This document shows positions 1 to 11,500 of a stretch of DNA of 64,000 nt, in pieces. Made by a program: the position numbers and the translations under genes. Source of the stretch: Anisodus tanguticus (taxonomy: Eukaryota; Streptophyta; Magnoliopsida; Solanales; Solanaceae); contig CM067544.1 in NCBI GenBank assembly GCA_034509755.1, positions 11,651,001-11,715,000 on the forward strand, read 5' to 3'. Below the pieces are notes generated by a model, which saw only the letters and a list, made by a program, of their open reading frames with translations, had not been told where the DNA came from and ran no database searches. The stretch's first letter is position 1, and every line of letters starts with the position of its first letter.

Positions 1-660
1 TTGGGTTAAGTACGGGGGTCGGCTATCATCAAGAAAATCATAGGTGTGGGGTTCTGACGTGTGTATTTTGGTAAATGGCAAGAATACACAAGGAGTTGAT
101 CGGGGCTGAAGTTTGGTGATGGTAGTTGATGGAAAAAGAGGATAGCATAAGCACCCGAATACCCGTAAATGGGAATAAGAAGGGTCCCGTAGGTATAGAA
201 TTTTTAGTGGAGCTTGGTAGGACAAGTTCTTTTGAGGGAGTATGTTTAACAAGTATGTGGCCATTTGTAGTGCATAGTGCCAAAATGAGGAGGGAAGTGT
301 GGCATGGGCAAGGGATGTGCAAACAATATTGTTGATGGTTCGTATTTTGCGTTTCGCCTTCCCATTTTGGGAGGATGTGTGGGGACATGAAAGGCGGAAG
401 TTTAAACCATGGGAATTGCAAAAATTCCAAAAATGCCTATTGTCAAACTCCTTGCCATTATCATATTGAATATTCTTGATTTCCCGTTCAAATTGATTTT
501 TGATGAAAGCTCTAAATTTTAGAACAGTGGAGAAAACTTGTGATTTTTTAGACAAGGGAAATGTCCACAAAAAATTAGAGTAATCATCTAACAGAAGCAA
601 GTAATATCTATGGCCCGAAGAGCTCAAAACGGGGAAGTCCAAATATCACAGAAATTGGTA
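1..660 (-). pseudogene. Ty1/copia integrase remnant
   Basis: Read on the minus strand, this stretch follows the integrase and post-integrase part of copia pol. It runs parallel to the better preserved copy at about 40375-40960: the same blocks appear in the same order, including the counterparts of the segments encoding DDYSRFLW and the post-integrase region. Stops and small indels interrupt every frame, so no usable protein remains. The remnant runs off the left edge of the window, so its LTR cannot be seen. Recognition comes from comparison within the window; the family assignment is established for this pol layout. Confidence 0.7.
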
Positions 661-1910
661 TTGTTTGTTAGATATGTGTTAGTTGATATTATTGTGGCTG
701 TTAAGCATGTTTTAGACCCCTTTGGATGATATATGTGTTTTGGTGTGATAATTATGAAAGGATCTATGTATAGCAAATAGTTGGAAGTATGTCTAGTAGG
801 CTTATGAAGCATGTTTGATGATCTGTTGAATGGTATGTCGTTCATTTATTAATTTAGCAGCTGTGTATTGGTTAATACAAGTTTTAGAGTAATTTACTTT
901 TGTAATGATGCATGTTTAGGAATATATGTGGCCAAGAATACAGAGATCTATTTTTTTCTATAAGTTCCCTTTTGTTTGGTTTGAGATGAATCTGATGTGA
1001 GGTGCTAGACATGACCATAAATCTGTGTTGGGATGAGCTTTAGAATAACAAATGGATATTAAGAAAGCTAAATGACTTGTAAGGTCTTACGTTGAGCCCG
1101 TTTTGCATTTCTAAGTATCATTCAAGATCTTTCAAAGCATGCATAAATTTGAAATGATTTAAAATGGTTATTCGCTAATGATCCTTGGGAAATAGGGTCT
1201 GTATAAACTTTGAGTCATATCATATCTAGGTTTAAGGTTAATTTATGTTTATAGTAAAACTAGGGGATTTGTTCCAGCTCAACTTTAATGTTTTGAGGCT
1301 ATAGTGAGCTTAATATGAACCCAAAATGTTTATTATATGGTGAAGAGATAATTTAGTTCACCTCCTATTTTTTTTTTTTTTTTTTTTAAAATGCATACGT
1401 TGGTTTAGATTAGGTCCAGTATAGAGGCAACATATATATTGGTCCTTGTTTAACTTGTTTGTATTTTTCTTGTGTTTCATTTATGCCAACTTAGGCTTGG
1501 ATTAAGTCTAAGTGTGATCTTTGGAGATTAGTCCAGTTTTACGCATGAATCCTTTGGGCATGTGGGCATCTCCGAACCATTTTATGCGCATTGTTTGGCA
1601 ATATTTGAAGAATCCATGTGTAGCGCATATTTATGAATAAGGAGTTGATCTATGAAGCCCGTTTGGAGATCTGTTGAGAATTTGTTTGTTTATTATACGC
1701 TTTGGTAATATTGTAATATCAATATAAGTAAAATAATTTATTTTATATGTGATGTGTGCTTAAAGACCCTATAATCAGAATAGGAAATATGTTTGTGTAT
1801 TTGTTCTGTCACAACATATTATCTTTCATGTAATTATTTATTTACATATTCTCACGTATATATTTTCATGTTCCGTCGACTAATTCTTTTTTTTTTATAC
1901 ATGAAATGCA
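661..1910. other. AT-rich stretch without a recognised gene
   Basis: No coding frame of convincing length or composition is present. A homopolymer T run lies near 1367-1388. The sequence is probably old retrotransposon or intergenic DNA; I recognise no domain or terminal repeat. Confidence 0.4.
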
Positions 1911-2039
1911 TCGGGAGTGATGAAGAGTCTCGTTATGAGACTCATCATAGCTATTGTCAAACGAAGACCCGCATCCACACTCATTGCATTCTCCGGTCTC
2001 GGGATTTCAAAACAAATAGGGCGGGATGATATCGCCATC

Positions 2040-3172
2040 CGCCCTAGTCGCAGCTTTAATTCTTTAATACCGCTTTTCTATTTTTTTATTCGGGTTGTAA
2101 TAATTATTCAATTCTTGTACGATTATTAGAATACTTAGAATAATTAGGCTATGAATGGATAATTAATAGGATAGTTCAAAATGCAAAACCTGTCGCTAAA
2201 TTATTTATTTTAGGCTCGAGTAGTTTAAAAATTAAAAAAATCGTCGCTAGCTTATTTATTTTAGGCACGTCATGCACATTCAAAACTTTTTAAATAATTT
2301 GGTCATTTTTATCCGCATTATTAATCATACATATAAGGTCTCGTTTTACTCAAATTGTGACTTAAAATGGCTTTAATAAAAATTATTTCCTTGCATTATA
2401 AATAATTTACTTTCCTCCTTTACTATCAAAAATGTACAATATGTATTTTATAATGCAATGCAAATGCATACTTTATTCAAAAATCAACTTTTTATGTATT
2501 TTATAAGTAATGTCATACAAATGCATACTTTTATTCTAAAACCAACTTTATATGTATTTGGTGAATAATGCAATACAAATGTATGATTTATCCAAAAAAT
2601 CACTTTGCTTGTATTTTATAAACAATGCATGCCTTTTATTCAAAAATCAACTTTGCATATATTTTATAAATAATGCCTTACAAATGCATGCTTTTCAATT
2701 TTTATATGTATTTTCATAAACAATGCCATGCCTGCTTTTCAGATTTTATGTTGGGAATTTACTTCTCAAAACCGCAATTAACTTTGCTAGACTTTTCAAA
2801 AGAATAAGTGGTGAAAACTTTCACCGTGTCAAAATGCATCTTTTTTACTTACAACATCCCTTTTTTAACTTTATATATTTTTAAACATGTTTTTTTTCCT
2901 TAGCATAATAATTAACCTGAGTTTGACTGGATAACCGCAAGTTAGCGGATCTTAAAGGATGTCTAACCCCTTCCCTTTAGGATAATAGAGAACCTTTACC
3001 TAGAATCTCATAGTTTCGCAGACCTTAACCGGAGTTCATTTTTTAACATTTATGTTAGCATTTAGGTGCCTTAATTCACCTTAGAATAATTAGGTGACGA
3101 CTCCTCAAACATTTTTATGGAATCGACCCATTACGTCGCGAACCCGCGGTAAAAAACGGGTGCGAAGGTAGG
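2040..3172 (+). mobile_element. Probable gypsy (Ogre/Tat-like) LTR remnant
   Basis: The 2930-3172 part has the sequence style of the 3' portion of plant Ogre/Tat LTRs: text around 'gatcttaaaggatgtctaac' and 'cccttccctttagg', then 'ccttaattcaccttag' and 'aattaggtgacgactcctc', and an ending in 'acgggtgcga'. Upstream is AT-rich and holds a tandem array (separate entry). No protein-coding internal region follows; a copia RNase H fragment abuts directly at about 3183. This suggests a solo or truncated LTR. The assignment rests on my recall of the family, so confidence is moderate. Confidence 0.45.
2436..2745. repeat. Tandem repeat, about 65-bp unit, roughly five copies
   Basis: Degenerate units each contain 'atgtattttataa', then 'aatgc' with 'caaatgcatac', then 'ttattcaaaaatcaacttt'. 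About five successive copies with small length changes fill the interval. The array lies inside the probable gypsy LTR, where such arrays are common. Confidence 0.7.
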
Positions 3173-3180
3173 CTGTCCGG

Positions 3181-3780
3181 ACATGCGATACTTCACCTCC
3201 GTCTACTGTGTGTTCTTAGGGGATAACCTCATTTCCTGGTCTGCCAAGAAGCAAGCCATCTTATCCCGCTCGAGTGTAAAAGCAGAGTATAGAGACGTTG
3301 CAAATGTTGTTGCTGAGATCTGTTGGATTCGAAACCTTCTTTTGGACCTTCAGTGTCCATTGCGTAAGACGTCTTTGGTTTATTGTGATAACATATCCGT
3401 CATATTTTTATCTCATAATCCGGTTCAGCATCAGCGAATCAAGCACATTGAGATGGATATACAATTTGTTAGTGAGAAGGTTGCTCTAGGTCAAGTTAAG
3501 GTGTTGCATGTGCCTTCTTCATATCAGTATGCGGATATATTCACGAAAGACCTTCCTATACATCTCTTCCTCAACTTCAGATCCAGTCTTAGCGTTCAGC
3601 CTCCTCTCGTTCCGACTGAGGGGTGTATTAACGTGTACAATATATTATACTCAAAATATTGTGTAATATTTAGCGATGTATAATTATGGTAGATTTAGAA
3701 TTCTTATTGTATTATGATTTCACATTATACACTATATATATTTATATTAATAAAAAATACTCTTTAAGGAAGATTAATGC
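3181..3780 (+). pseudogene. Copia RNase H 3' fragment with start of 3' LTR
   Basis: The frame from 3183 reads as the end of copia RNase H: ISWSAKKQ, an AEY-like 'KAEYRDVAN', 'YCDNISVI', 'NPVQHQRIKHIE' and 'YADIFTKDLP'. The catalytic aspartate context YCDN is kept. The protein reads on into 3683 only because the LTR happens to stay open. A purine tract (gaggggtg) ends near 3626 and an LTR starting TGTATTAACG begins near 3625. Everything upstream in the element is missing, so this is a 5'-truncated copy. It abuts the promoter region of the first small-protein paralog. Confidence 0.75.
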
Positions 3781-3789
3781 AATTCTACA

Positions 3790-4224
3790 AATATCATAGA
3801 ATGCCTTGGTAGAATATTTAAGCTCCGGAGTCACAATTCCATTATTGTTGTTGTTGGCCAGATATGGTCAGATTTTCATTAAATTAATAAATTTGATTTT
3901 GCACGAGAAGTCAAAACAAGGAACTCCAGCTCTCTGCTCAGCCATGTACTTAATTTCAAAACCTTACTACAACCACATAGCGCACGCAACTTTTGACAAA
4001 TAAGGGGGCCACATATGTGTTAGTACTAAAATAGTACCTCACCTAATAATAGTAGGAATTAAATAACTCCCTTAGCTAGCAGCCCAATCTAAGTTAGATA
4101 TCATTTGTTTTCTTCATCTCTCAATCTCTTCTTCACTTCTCTTCCATTATTTTAAGCCTAGCTAGTTCAAGAAATTTGAGAGCTGTTTTATTTTTTGTAA
4201 CTTGTACACTAATTAAAGCTAGCC
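3790..4224 (+). promoter_or_regulatory. Promoter and 5'UTR of paralog 1
   Basis: This block is similar to the DNA upstream of the other three paralogs. Shared landmarks include 'cacgagaagtcaaaacaag', 'ccttactacaaccacatag', 'aggaattaaataactccct' and 'agcccaatctaa'. A canonical TATA box is not obvious here; copies 2 and 3 have ctatataa at the equivalent place. The conservation shows that the promoter was duplicated with the gene. Confidence 0.55.
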
Positions 4225-4608
4225 ATGTTTAGAGCAATGAGTACACGAAGGGACTATAGAGTATATGATGAATTGATTAAAGAGGAGGCGCCTTCTGCCC
4301 CATTGATAATATTGGAGCCAAAGTTGAGTAAAAGCAGAACCGTTCCAGTTTCTGCTAACTTCTTTATAAGCTCTTCATCAAAGAAGGTGGCGTCCGAGGA
4401 CAATTTTCGGGCAACTGCTCAGTTAAAGGAAGCGAAAAAAACGAGCAAGATTCACCCGGTATTCAGTCTATTTGAAACGAAGAAGAAAAAGAAGGCAACT
4501 GCTAGGCCTGAATTCTCGAGGTACATTCAGTATGTTAGAGAGGGAGGTTATGGAGATGTGTTGCAGACGACTTCCTCCAAATCTACCAATATGGCTACAG
4601 TGAAGTGA
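4225..4608 (+). CDS. Small basic plant protein, paralog 1
   Basis: This single-exon gene encodes 127 residues. It is the first of four paralogs on the same strand. Residues 1-12 (MFRAMSTRRDYR) and the block at about 72-114 are the parts conserved between copies. The second block holds HPVFSLFETKKKKK (a lysine run at 86-90) followed by ATARPEFSRY and IQYVREGG. The middle is serine-rich and variable. No signal peptide or membrane segment is visible, and the lysine run could act in nuclear or nucleic-acid contacts. I recall similar short plant proteins with a C-terminal RPEFARY..Y.KEGG block of unknown function, but I cannot name one. The start is supported by the identical MFRAM start in the other copies and the shared 5' flank. 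Function is unknown. Confidence 0.8.
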   Translation: MFRAMSTRRDYRVYDELIKEEAPSAPLIILEPKLSKSRTVPVSANFFISSSSKKVASEDNFRATAQLKEAKKTSKIHPVFSLFETKKKKKATARPEFSRYIQYVREGGYGDVLQTTSSKSTNMATVK

Positions 4609-5144
4609 GATTACACTCGTGCGGTTCCTTAATTTTGGTTCTTTTGGGATATTATATAGAGTAATTAATTTTTATCATAGTATGCGAGTTGGAGAGGATC
4701 ATGATGAGCATGTTGTTCGTGTCAAAAGTGTGTATAGTTCATCGATTAGGAATATATGTTAGGTTTATTTGCTCTATTTCTTCTCAGTTCTCTTTATCAG
4801 AGATTATTATGGGATAAGTGTTGGTTGTTGTTGGACAAAATGTTCATAGACGAGTAAGAAACAAAGGACTTGAAACGCGCGGTTCGACCTGATTGTACAA
4901 ATTCATGATCATGGCAGTGGAAGATTGTTAAACAGGCTTCAACTTAATTACATTAGAACTCATATTATTCATTGGAGTATTTACTATTTAGTAATAAGTT
5001 TTTATTTGACTTTTACTTCCTTCATTTTAATACAGCGTGCCGTCACGTCTGCCTAATATACAATACTAACTAATTAAATTTAATACATTCCGGATGTAGC
5101 ACCTAATTTTTTTATAACTATATGCAATCTATATTTTGACAGTT
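4609..5144 (+). other. 3' flank of paralog 1
   Basis: No gene is seen. The segment near 4850-4920 (acgagtaagaaacaaaggacttgaaacg) has a shorter counterpart downstream of paralog 2 at about 19533-19590. The duplicated unit therefore includes 3' sequence, and copy 2 has lost part of it. Confidence 0.5.
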
Positions 5145-5149
5145 GAGAT

Positions 5150-6749
5150 TGAAGGATTTCGTTGGGTTCGTGTACGCAGCGGAATTTGAAAATTTTGTGT
5201 TTCAAACCCAACAAGCGACGAACTGTAGGATGATTATGTAGTAATATAAAACACGTCAATACATAACATGTATATAACCGTAATATTTTGATAGAATACT
5301 TACGGTTTGGAAACTATGGAGTCTTTTAGTAATTTCCGAGAGTGCGCATGCAATTGATCATCGACAGCAAGTTCCAAGAACTCCGATGTATCCCTCCTTC
5401 GAACAACTAGGAAATTCGGCAGAGGTTCAAGAGAGTTTTATTCTAGGTCTCTAAGACTTAGAATAAAATATGAATAATGTGTCTAATAATGAATGAGGAG
5501 GTGCTCTATATATATGTGAAATTAGGGGAAAATTCAGATTTTGGGTTGGGCTCAAAGCGTGGCCCAAAACGAATTGCAGCAGGCCAATCTAATTTGGCTT
5601 GCTGCCCAATTAGTGTCGCGGCTCTGCCCATTGGGCGCCGCGGCGCCTCGTCCTTTTCACAAAATATTTTCAACACATTTTAATTAAATCAAAATTCAAT
5701 CTTGACTTAATTAAATAATTTCCATCAAATGGAAATAATCCCATAGTTAGTATAAATTTAAATATCTCGATTCCAAATCGAATATTTAACACTTTCTCAA
5801 TACACCCTTAGATCGAAGAAATAATTGACATAGTGTTACCCTACAGGTCTTCACATATCGACACTAATCATATTAGGGTCTACACAGAATTCCTAGACGG
5901 CGCCGTAAGACGAACTCAATATGTGAAGTATATTTACACGAATCCAGTAAACTGAACCTCTATGTGGGAAGATAAAATCCTTTCTTTCTCGACTCACTCT
6001 ATCAAGCTTGGATTTGCCAAGTGTCTATCCAAATGGCTTGATAATTATATCTCATCTATATTGGTTAACAACAAAACCACATTCTAGATATGTCTATTGC
6101 GTTGGCCAACGACTTAGTCAACCCAATATCACTGAGAAGCTGAGTGTTCTCTCAAATATACACTCGAGGAATGAATTCTAATCTTGGCTCAACTACCACC
6201 TTTAATCCAGATCATAATATACTCAATACAAGCCGTATCTCAACCTATAAGGCATTTGAGCTTAAGACAGGATTAAAGTATATTACTTTGTAGACAAGGT
6301 GTGTACCTCAAGTCTAATGACTTCTATCTCCCATACGCTGATCATACTTTAGACATGTATAACAAACAATATATCAGCGGGTATACCAATACTTTCAAAG
6401 TATCCATGTGTCCATCACGAGTAACCATTACTCGTAGCAGGTGAGACATGCTACATCCTCTAAGGATGTGATGCAGACCACATATCGACTTATCACATAT
6501 CATCGATATCCCATTCTCGATGATCATTTGTCGAGGCTATTTTAAGGGTTACGTTATAATATTAATAACTCACACTATTAATAACAACGTAACCTCTAGG
6601 GATGCATATTATAGAATATTACAAACAATCAACTAAAGATTCAATAATTACAAATGCCAAAATATTAATCTTCATTAATAATAATACGAACGTGTATAAA
6701 GTACATTTGTCCTAATATAGATTGTCTCTAGGACATACATATACTTTCA
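5150..6749 (-). repeat. 3' LTR of copia element (1600 bp)
   Basis: The outer end starts TGAAGGATTTCG and the inner end finishes TATACTTTCA, directly before the purine-rich tract (minus strand aagtgggagat). The part from 5880 to 6749 is repeated with high similarity at 11501-12374. The 5150-5879 part has no partner because the other LTR is truncated. Confidence 0.9.
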
Positions 6750-6763
6750 ATCTCCCACTTGGC

Positions 6764-7316
6764 CTAGAGCCAATCTTTAACATATCTAATGCTCATATTC
6801 TCAAAATGACCATTATGCTTGACTAAGCTTAATGGTTTAGTGAATGGGTCAGCTAGATTATCCTCTATGGGAACATAGTCTAATCTAATCTCTTCAATCT
6901 CCACCATCTCCCTGAGTATATGGTATTTCCTTGGTACATGCTTGTTTCTGTTTGTTGATCTTGGTTCCTTAGCCTGTGCAATCGCACCAGCGTTGTCACA
7001 ATAAATAGTTATTGGACAACTGGCACTCGGAACTACCCTTAGTTCCTTCAGGAACTCAAAAATCGCGACAACTTATTTACCAGCTTCCGATCCAGCAATG
7101 TACTCAGCTTCTATTGTCGAATCAACAGTTGTAGCTTGTTTGGAATTTTTCCAGCTCACTGTTCTACCATTGAAAATGAATGTGTACCCAGACTGAGATT
7201 TGAAGTCATTAAGATCCGTCTGGAAGCTAGCATCAGTGTACGCAGTAGCATCTAGCTTTTCTTCCTCATCATAGACTAAGAAGTAATCTTTAGTTCGTCT
7301 AAGATACTTAAGAATA
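6764..7316 (-). pseudogene. Copia RNase H, C-terminal part of pol
   Basis: Translated on the minus strand this gives a near-complete copia RNase H: YTDASFQTD, GYTFIFNGRTVSWKN, an AEYIA motif, YCDNAGAI and ADPFTKPL, ending in DWL before the stop at 6764-6766. Catalytic acidic residues are present. One internal stop (TAA, + strand 7073-7075) follows GSEAGK. The upstream end is cut by the hAT insertion at 7325. If the hAT and one target copy are removed, the frame runs straight on from the RT fragment at 10785-11471. Confidence 0.88.
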
Positions 7317-7324
7317 CTCTTGAC

Positions 7325-10300
7325 TAGGCCTGGCCAGTGGGCCGGGCTCGGGTCTGGCGGGGTCGGGGCGGGACGGGCGAAGGGGGCGGGGTCGGGTCTG
7401 GCGGGGTCGGGATTGGCGGGACTTGCTCCAGTCCCGTCCCGATCCCGTCGGAATCGGGTCGGGGCGGTGTCGGGGCGGTGTCGGGTCGGGGCGGGATCGG
7501 GTTTTCCTCCTTTTTTTTTAATAACATATGTATAAAAAAAAACTCAATAAACAAGACAAGATAATGTAATAAAAATATCTCAATGCTGTTTTTGTGCCTC
7601 TTATATTATTTAATAGACATATGATTTTTTTGTAATACAAATGCAATTGTCTAAAATCTAAATTGCAACTTTGTGTTGTTGTCCAAAAGTTGCAAATTAC
7701 ATAATAAAATTGCAATTAAAAAATTACTTTCTCAAAAAAACCTGTTCTAATTGCTTGATAATTTCGTGTGGTTCTTCGGTTGGAATTGGTATTTGTTGGT
7801 CAAATTGATCCATGTCGCTTCCACTACCTTCGGATAAGATTTCGTTGTAGTTTTCGTCTTCTTTTTCGTTGATCTCCGGTTGACCGCACCTTCTCCGCTC
7901 CGCTCGTATCCAATCTCTGAATAATACTGCAATTTCCAAGCTATCTCCGGCTAATGAGTGTCTGTGGTCTCCTATTTGATATCTGCCGGCAGAAAAAAAG
8001 CGCTTTCAGACGTATTTGATGAAGCTTTAATGTTCAAAACATCTCGGGCCGTCATTGAAAGTGTCGGAAAGGTCTTCTCATTCCTTCTCCAGTATTTCAG
8101 CAAGTCTTCATGTCCATCTTCATTGATAACTTCTTGGTACGATACAGAACCTTGCAAAACAAAAATATCTAACTCGCTAATTTGGTTAGTAGCGGTACGA
8201 CCGCACATTCTATTTCTGAGGCTTTCAATACTAGCCGCAGAAACAACATGTCTTTTGTGAGGTTGTGTTGAAGATGAAGAAGATGGTATGGAAGCCGGTA
8301 AGTTACTAGCATTTTCTTGTTGATAAAACCTATATGTTTTTTTGCATTGGTCTTCTACGCTAGACAACACTTCTTCTTTAGTTTGTTCAATAGGTGGTGG
8401 GTGATTTAGATTTTTGGGACTTGGAGGTGGTAGTACTTCTATACAATCGTAAATAGTTTCATTTAGTGATTTAGTACCGTCTATTTTAATAGTCGGATTT
8501 AATACAACACCAATAATATAAATAGTGGGAATAGGAATAAAATATTTTTTATTTTGATAAACATTTTTTTAATAGCTGCCATATAAGCTGGTTTTTCCAT
8601 ATATTCACTAAGTAATAAAAATATTAGAGTTATATAAAACAACATAGTTGAAATAGTAGGATAATATATACCGGAAAATTCTTTTGTTGCTTGAATTTTT
8701 TTTTCTAAAAATACAATAAGTTCGGAAATTTTTACCTAATCACTATCTACAACCATATCAGTTGGATTTTGATTATGAGAGTTAAAAAATAAAGTTATAG
8801 GTTTTCTATAGATAAGCAACAAGTAGTTGCTCGTATAAAGAATTCCACCTAGTGGATACTTCTTCTGGATTTTTTTTATAAGGTAGTCCACAATCGTGAC
8901 AAATTTTTTTATATTCTTTTATTCGTTGTACTCTATTACTTTTAAAAATAAAGTTTATAGCAAATTGTATTTTACTAAGAATGTCTTGAAAAAGTGATAG
9001 ACCATCCTTTACAATTAAGTTATATATATGGCACGCGCATTTTATATGAAAATGATATGGAAAAGATGGAGTTAAACTATTTTTTAAAATTGTAATAGCG
9101 TAATTGTTAGAAGAAGCGTTATCTAATGTAATAGTCATAATTCTATCGGTTATTCCATAATAATGGCACACTTGATAAATATTATCTGCAATAAAAGTAC
9201 CAGTGTGCCTATCATCTATATATCTATACGCTAAGATACGTTTTTGCATAGACCATTTATAATCTATTCAATGACAAGTTACCGTTAAATAATCATGGCC
9301 GTTAGTACTACGACCTATATCAGACGTGATAGATACTTTGCCATTAAAATGATATAATGAATAACGTAAATATTGTTGATATTCATGTGCGAATTTAAAT
9401 ACATTTCTCTTAACAGTTGATCTAGGAAAACCGTTAAAAGCAGGATTATATATATCTCTAATGTAATGAATAAAATCGGGAGACGAAGGAAATGAAAAAG
9501 GCAAACCCTCCACAACAACTAATTTTGATATTGCTACCCTATCTCTATGTTTATTGTATTTAGGGCCTACAATTCCCCCCCGTCATAGGATTAATTTGAC
9601 CCTATACTTGGTCCGGGACAATATCAGTATGTGAACCTTGTCCCGATGGAGCGGGCGTTTGCGCACCCGGTTTTAAAGCCTGGTATTGGGCATACCTAGC
9701 TGGATGAGCACTTACTACGTGTCTAATTAAATCCCCCGTCCCACCGTGACCTTTTCCAGTTTTAAATTTTAAAACATTTTTATAAATTTTACATATAGCT
9801 ACTTGATTCTCTACGTCCCTATCAAAAAATGTCCATGCATCTGATTTTAATGGTCGTTTTGCTGGACCTCGTCTCATACTAGGGGGAATAAGAGACATTT
9901 CAGTTGAAGGTGCACTAGTGGGTGTGTTGTCATCAACATTAGTGGGTGTATCATCGTCTAAATTAAAGTCTTCTTGAGTTCCAGAAAATAGCTCCTCGTC
10001 TAAATCTAATGGTATTGTAGGAAAATATTGAGTATCAACAAAATCATCCTGTGTAGGAATAAGATGACTAGAAGAAGTACCCTTGCTATGGTTGCCCCTA
10101 CTAGAAGAAGCACCCTTACCCTTAAACATACCTCTTAATCCTTCCATTTTAATTATGATAATAAATAATTAAAGATAATAAAATTAAGTGCGCTAAATAA
10201 AATAAACAGACAATATTAATTTAATGAAGAAACGAATGTACCAAACGCCGACGTAACGTCGATGTGTAATCGAAAGGTTGAAAATTGAAACTTTGCTCGA

Positions 10301-10776
10301 TGGAAGATCCTCAAGCTAGTTGCCAACTTCACTCCCAATTCCCAAATGAATAAATAAAATTGAATATTTAGTAAACAATGTAGACTTGTAGAGAGATATA
10401 TTGAGAGATTAGAGAGATTGTAGGAAGATTTGTGAGAAAGATGAAGAGAAAATGAGTTATTTATAGTTGGAAAATTGAGTTAAAGTGTAAATATAATAAC
10501 TTATGGGTTACAAATAAATATTAAGGGGTTGGGGGAGGGGGGAGGCCAAAAATGGTCGTTGGTGCAACGACTATATTTGCAAAGGGGGACTCTCGGGCGG
10601 GATCGGGGGCGGGCTCGGGACGGGCTCGAGGCGGGGTTGGGTTTGGCGGGCCTGGGATGGGCGGGACGAGACATTGTCCCGTCCCGAGTTCAAGTCCCGC
10701 TACCATTTTTTTTTTACTCGGGGTCGGGGCGGGCTTGGGACGGGGTCGGGCCGTCCTGGCCCACTTGCCAGCCTTA
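7325..10776 (-). mobile_element. hAT DNA transposon inserted in copia RNase H
   Basis: The 3452-bp element is flanked by a perfect 8-bp target duplication, CTCTTGAC, at 7317-7324 and 10777-10784. Eight bp is the hAT hallmark. Terminal inverted repeats are imperfect: left TAGGCCTGGCCAGTGGGCC, right end read inward TAAGGCTGGCAAGTGGGCC. The sub-terminal 150-200 bp on both sides are very G+C-rich with many cgggtcgggg-type motifs, probable transposase-binding repeats. The transposase lies between on the minus strand and is degraded, so the copy is probably non-autonomous today. Confidence 0.92.
7724..10147 (-). pseudogene. hAT transposase (BED zinc finger type), degraded
   Basis: Three frame blocks together follow a plant hAT transposase. 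10147-9602 gives an acidic/serine-rich N-terminus and a BED-type zinc finger region (RRGPAKRPLKSDAW, then HVVSAHPARYAQY; the finger looks degenerate). 9513-8806 gives the catalytic core, with ITSDIGRSTNGHDYLTVTCH, then a TGA stop, then RILAYRYIDDRHTG and LDNASSNN, ending in CGLPYKKNPEEVSTRWNS. 8370-7724 gives the C-terminal part with EKTFPTLSMTARDVLN and LEIAVLFRDW. The dimerisation region is interrupted by stops at about 8380-8805. The TGA near 9268 replaces a position expected to be tryptophan. A related truncated copy lies at 19697-20402. Confidence 0.85.
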
Positions 10777-10784
10777 CTCTTGAC

Positions 10785-11500
10785 TGCTTTCCAGTGTTCT
10801 TCCCCAGGATTCTGCTGAAATTTGCAAGTCATACTAAATGCAAAGGCCACATCTGGCCTAGTACAGGTCATGACATACATGATCGATCCTATAGCCGAAA
10901 CATATGGGATCCTCTTCATGCGCTCAAGTTCTATAGCATTAGAAGGATTGTCCTTCTTAGATAACTTGATGCCTTGACCCATAGGTAGACCACCTTTCTT
11001 GGAATTTTCCATAGAAAAACGTCTAAGCACTTTGTCTATGTAGATTGACTGTGACAGCCCCAACAATCTATTAGGTCTATTTCTATAGATCCTAATTCCC
11101 AGAATGTAGCAGGCTTCACCTAAATCCTTCATCATGAAGGTACTAGAAAACCACTCCTTGACTGACTGCAAGAGAGTCTTATTGTTTTCCATTATCAATA
11201 TGTCATCTACATATATAATAATGAAGACAATACTCTCATACTTACGTTTACTGTAAACACAGGGATCCTCTTTGCTTCTGACGAAATCAAATGACTTGAT
11301 AGCCTTGTCAAAGGAACTATTCCAACTCCTCGAGGCTTGCTTGAGCCCATAAATAGACTTCTGTAGCTTGCATACATCATTTGATTTGGACTCAGACGAA
11401 AAACACTCATGTTGTTTCATATACACTTCCTCAACTAGATTACCATTGAGGAAAGCACTTTTGACGTCCATCTATCAAATGTCATAGTCATAATATGTAG
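10785..11500 (-). pseudogene. Copia reverse transcriptase fragment
   Basis: The frame from 11471 starts at the classic MDVKSAFLNGNL motif and continues through KSIYGLKQASRSWN and the catalytic YVDDILIM to LGEACYILGIRI and RPDVAFAFS, ending in EEHWKAVKS where the hAT was inserted. Upstream (11471-11500) a few more codons of the YYDYDI type are visible with stops before the junction with the truncated LTR. Integrase, protease and gag are missing. The remaining open frame past 10785 is read-through into hAT DNA, not retrotransposon protein. Confidence 0.88.

Noticed and set aside
7320..7564. Several overlapping glycine- or proline-rich ORFs at the left hAT end (and the same at 10521-10818)
   Set aside because: They come from the G+C-rich subterminal repeats on both strands; composition artefacts with no conserved motif.
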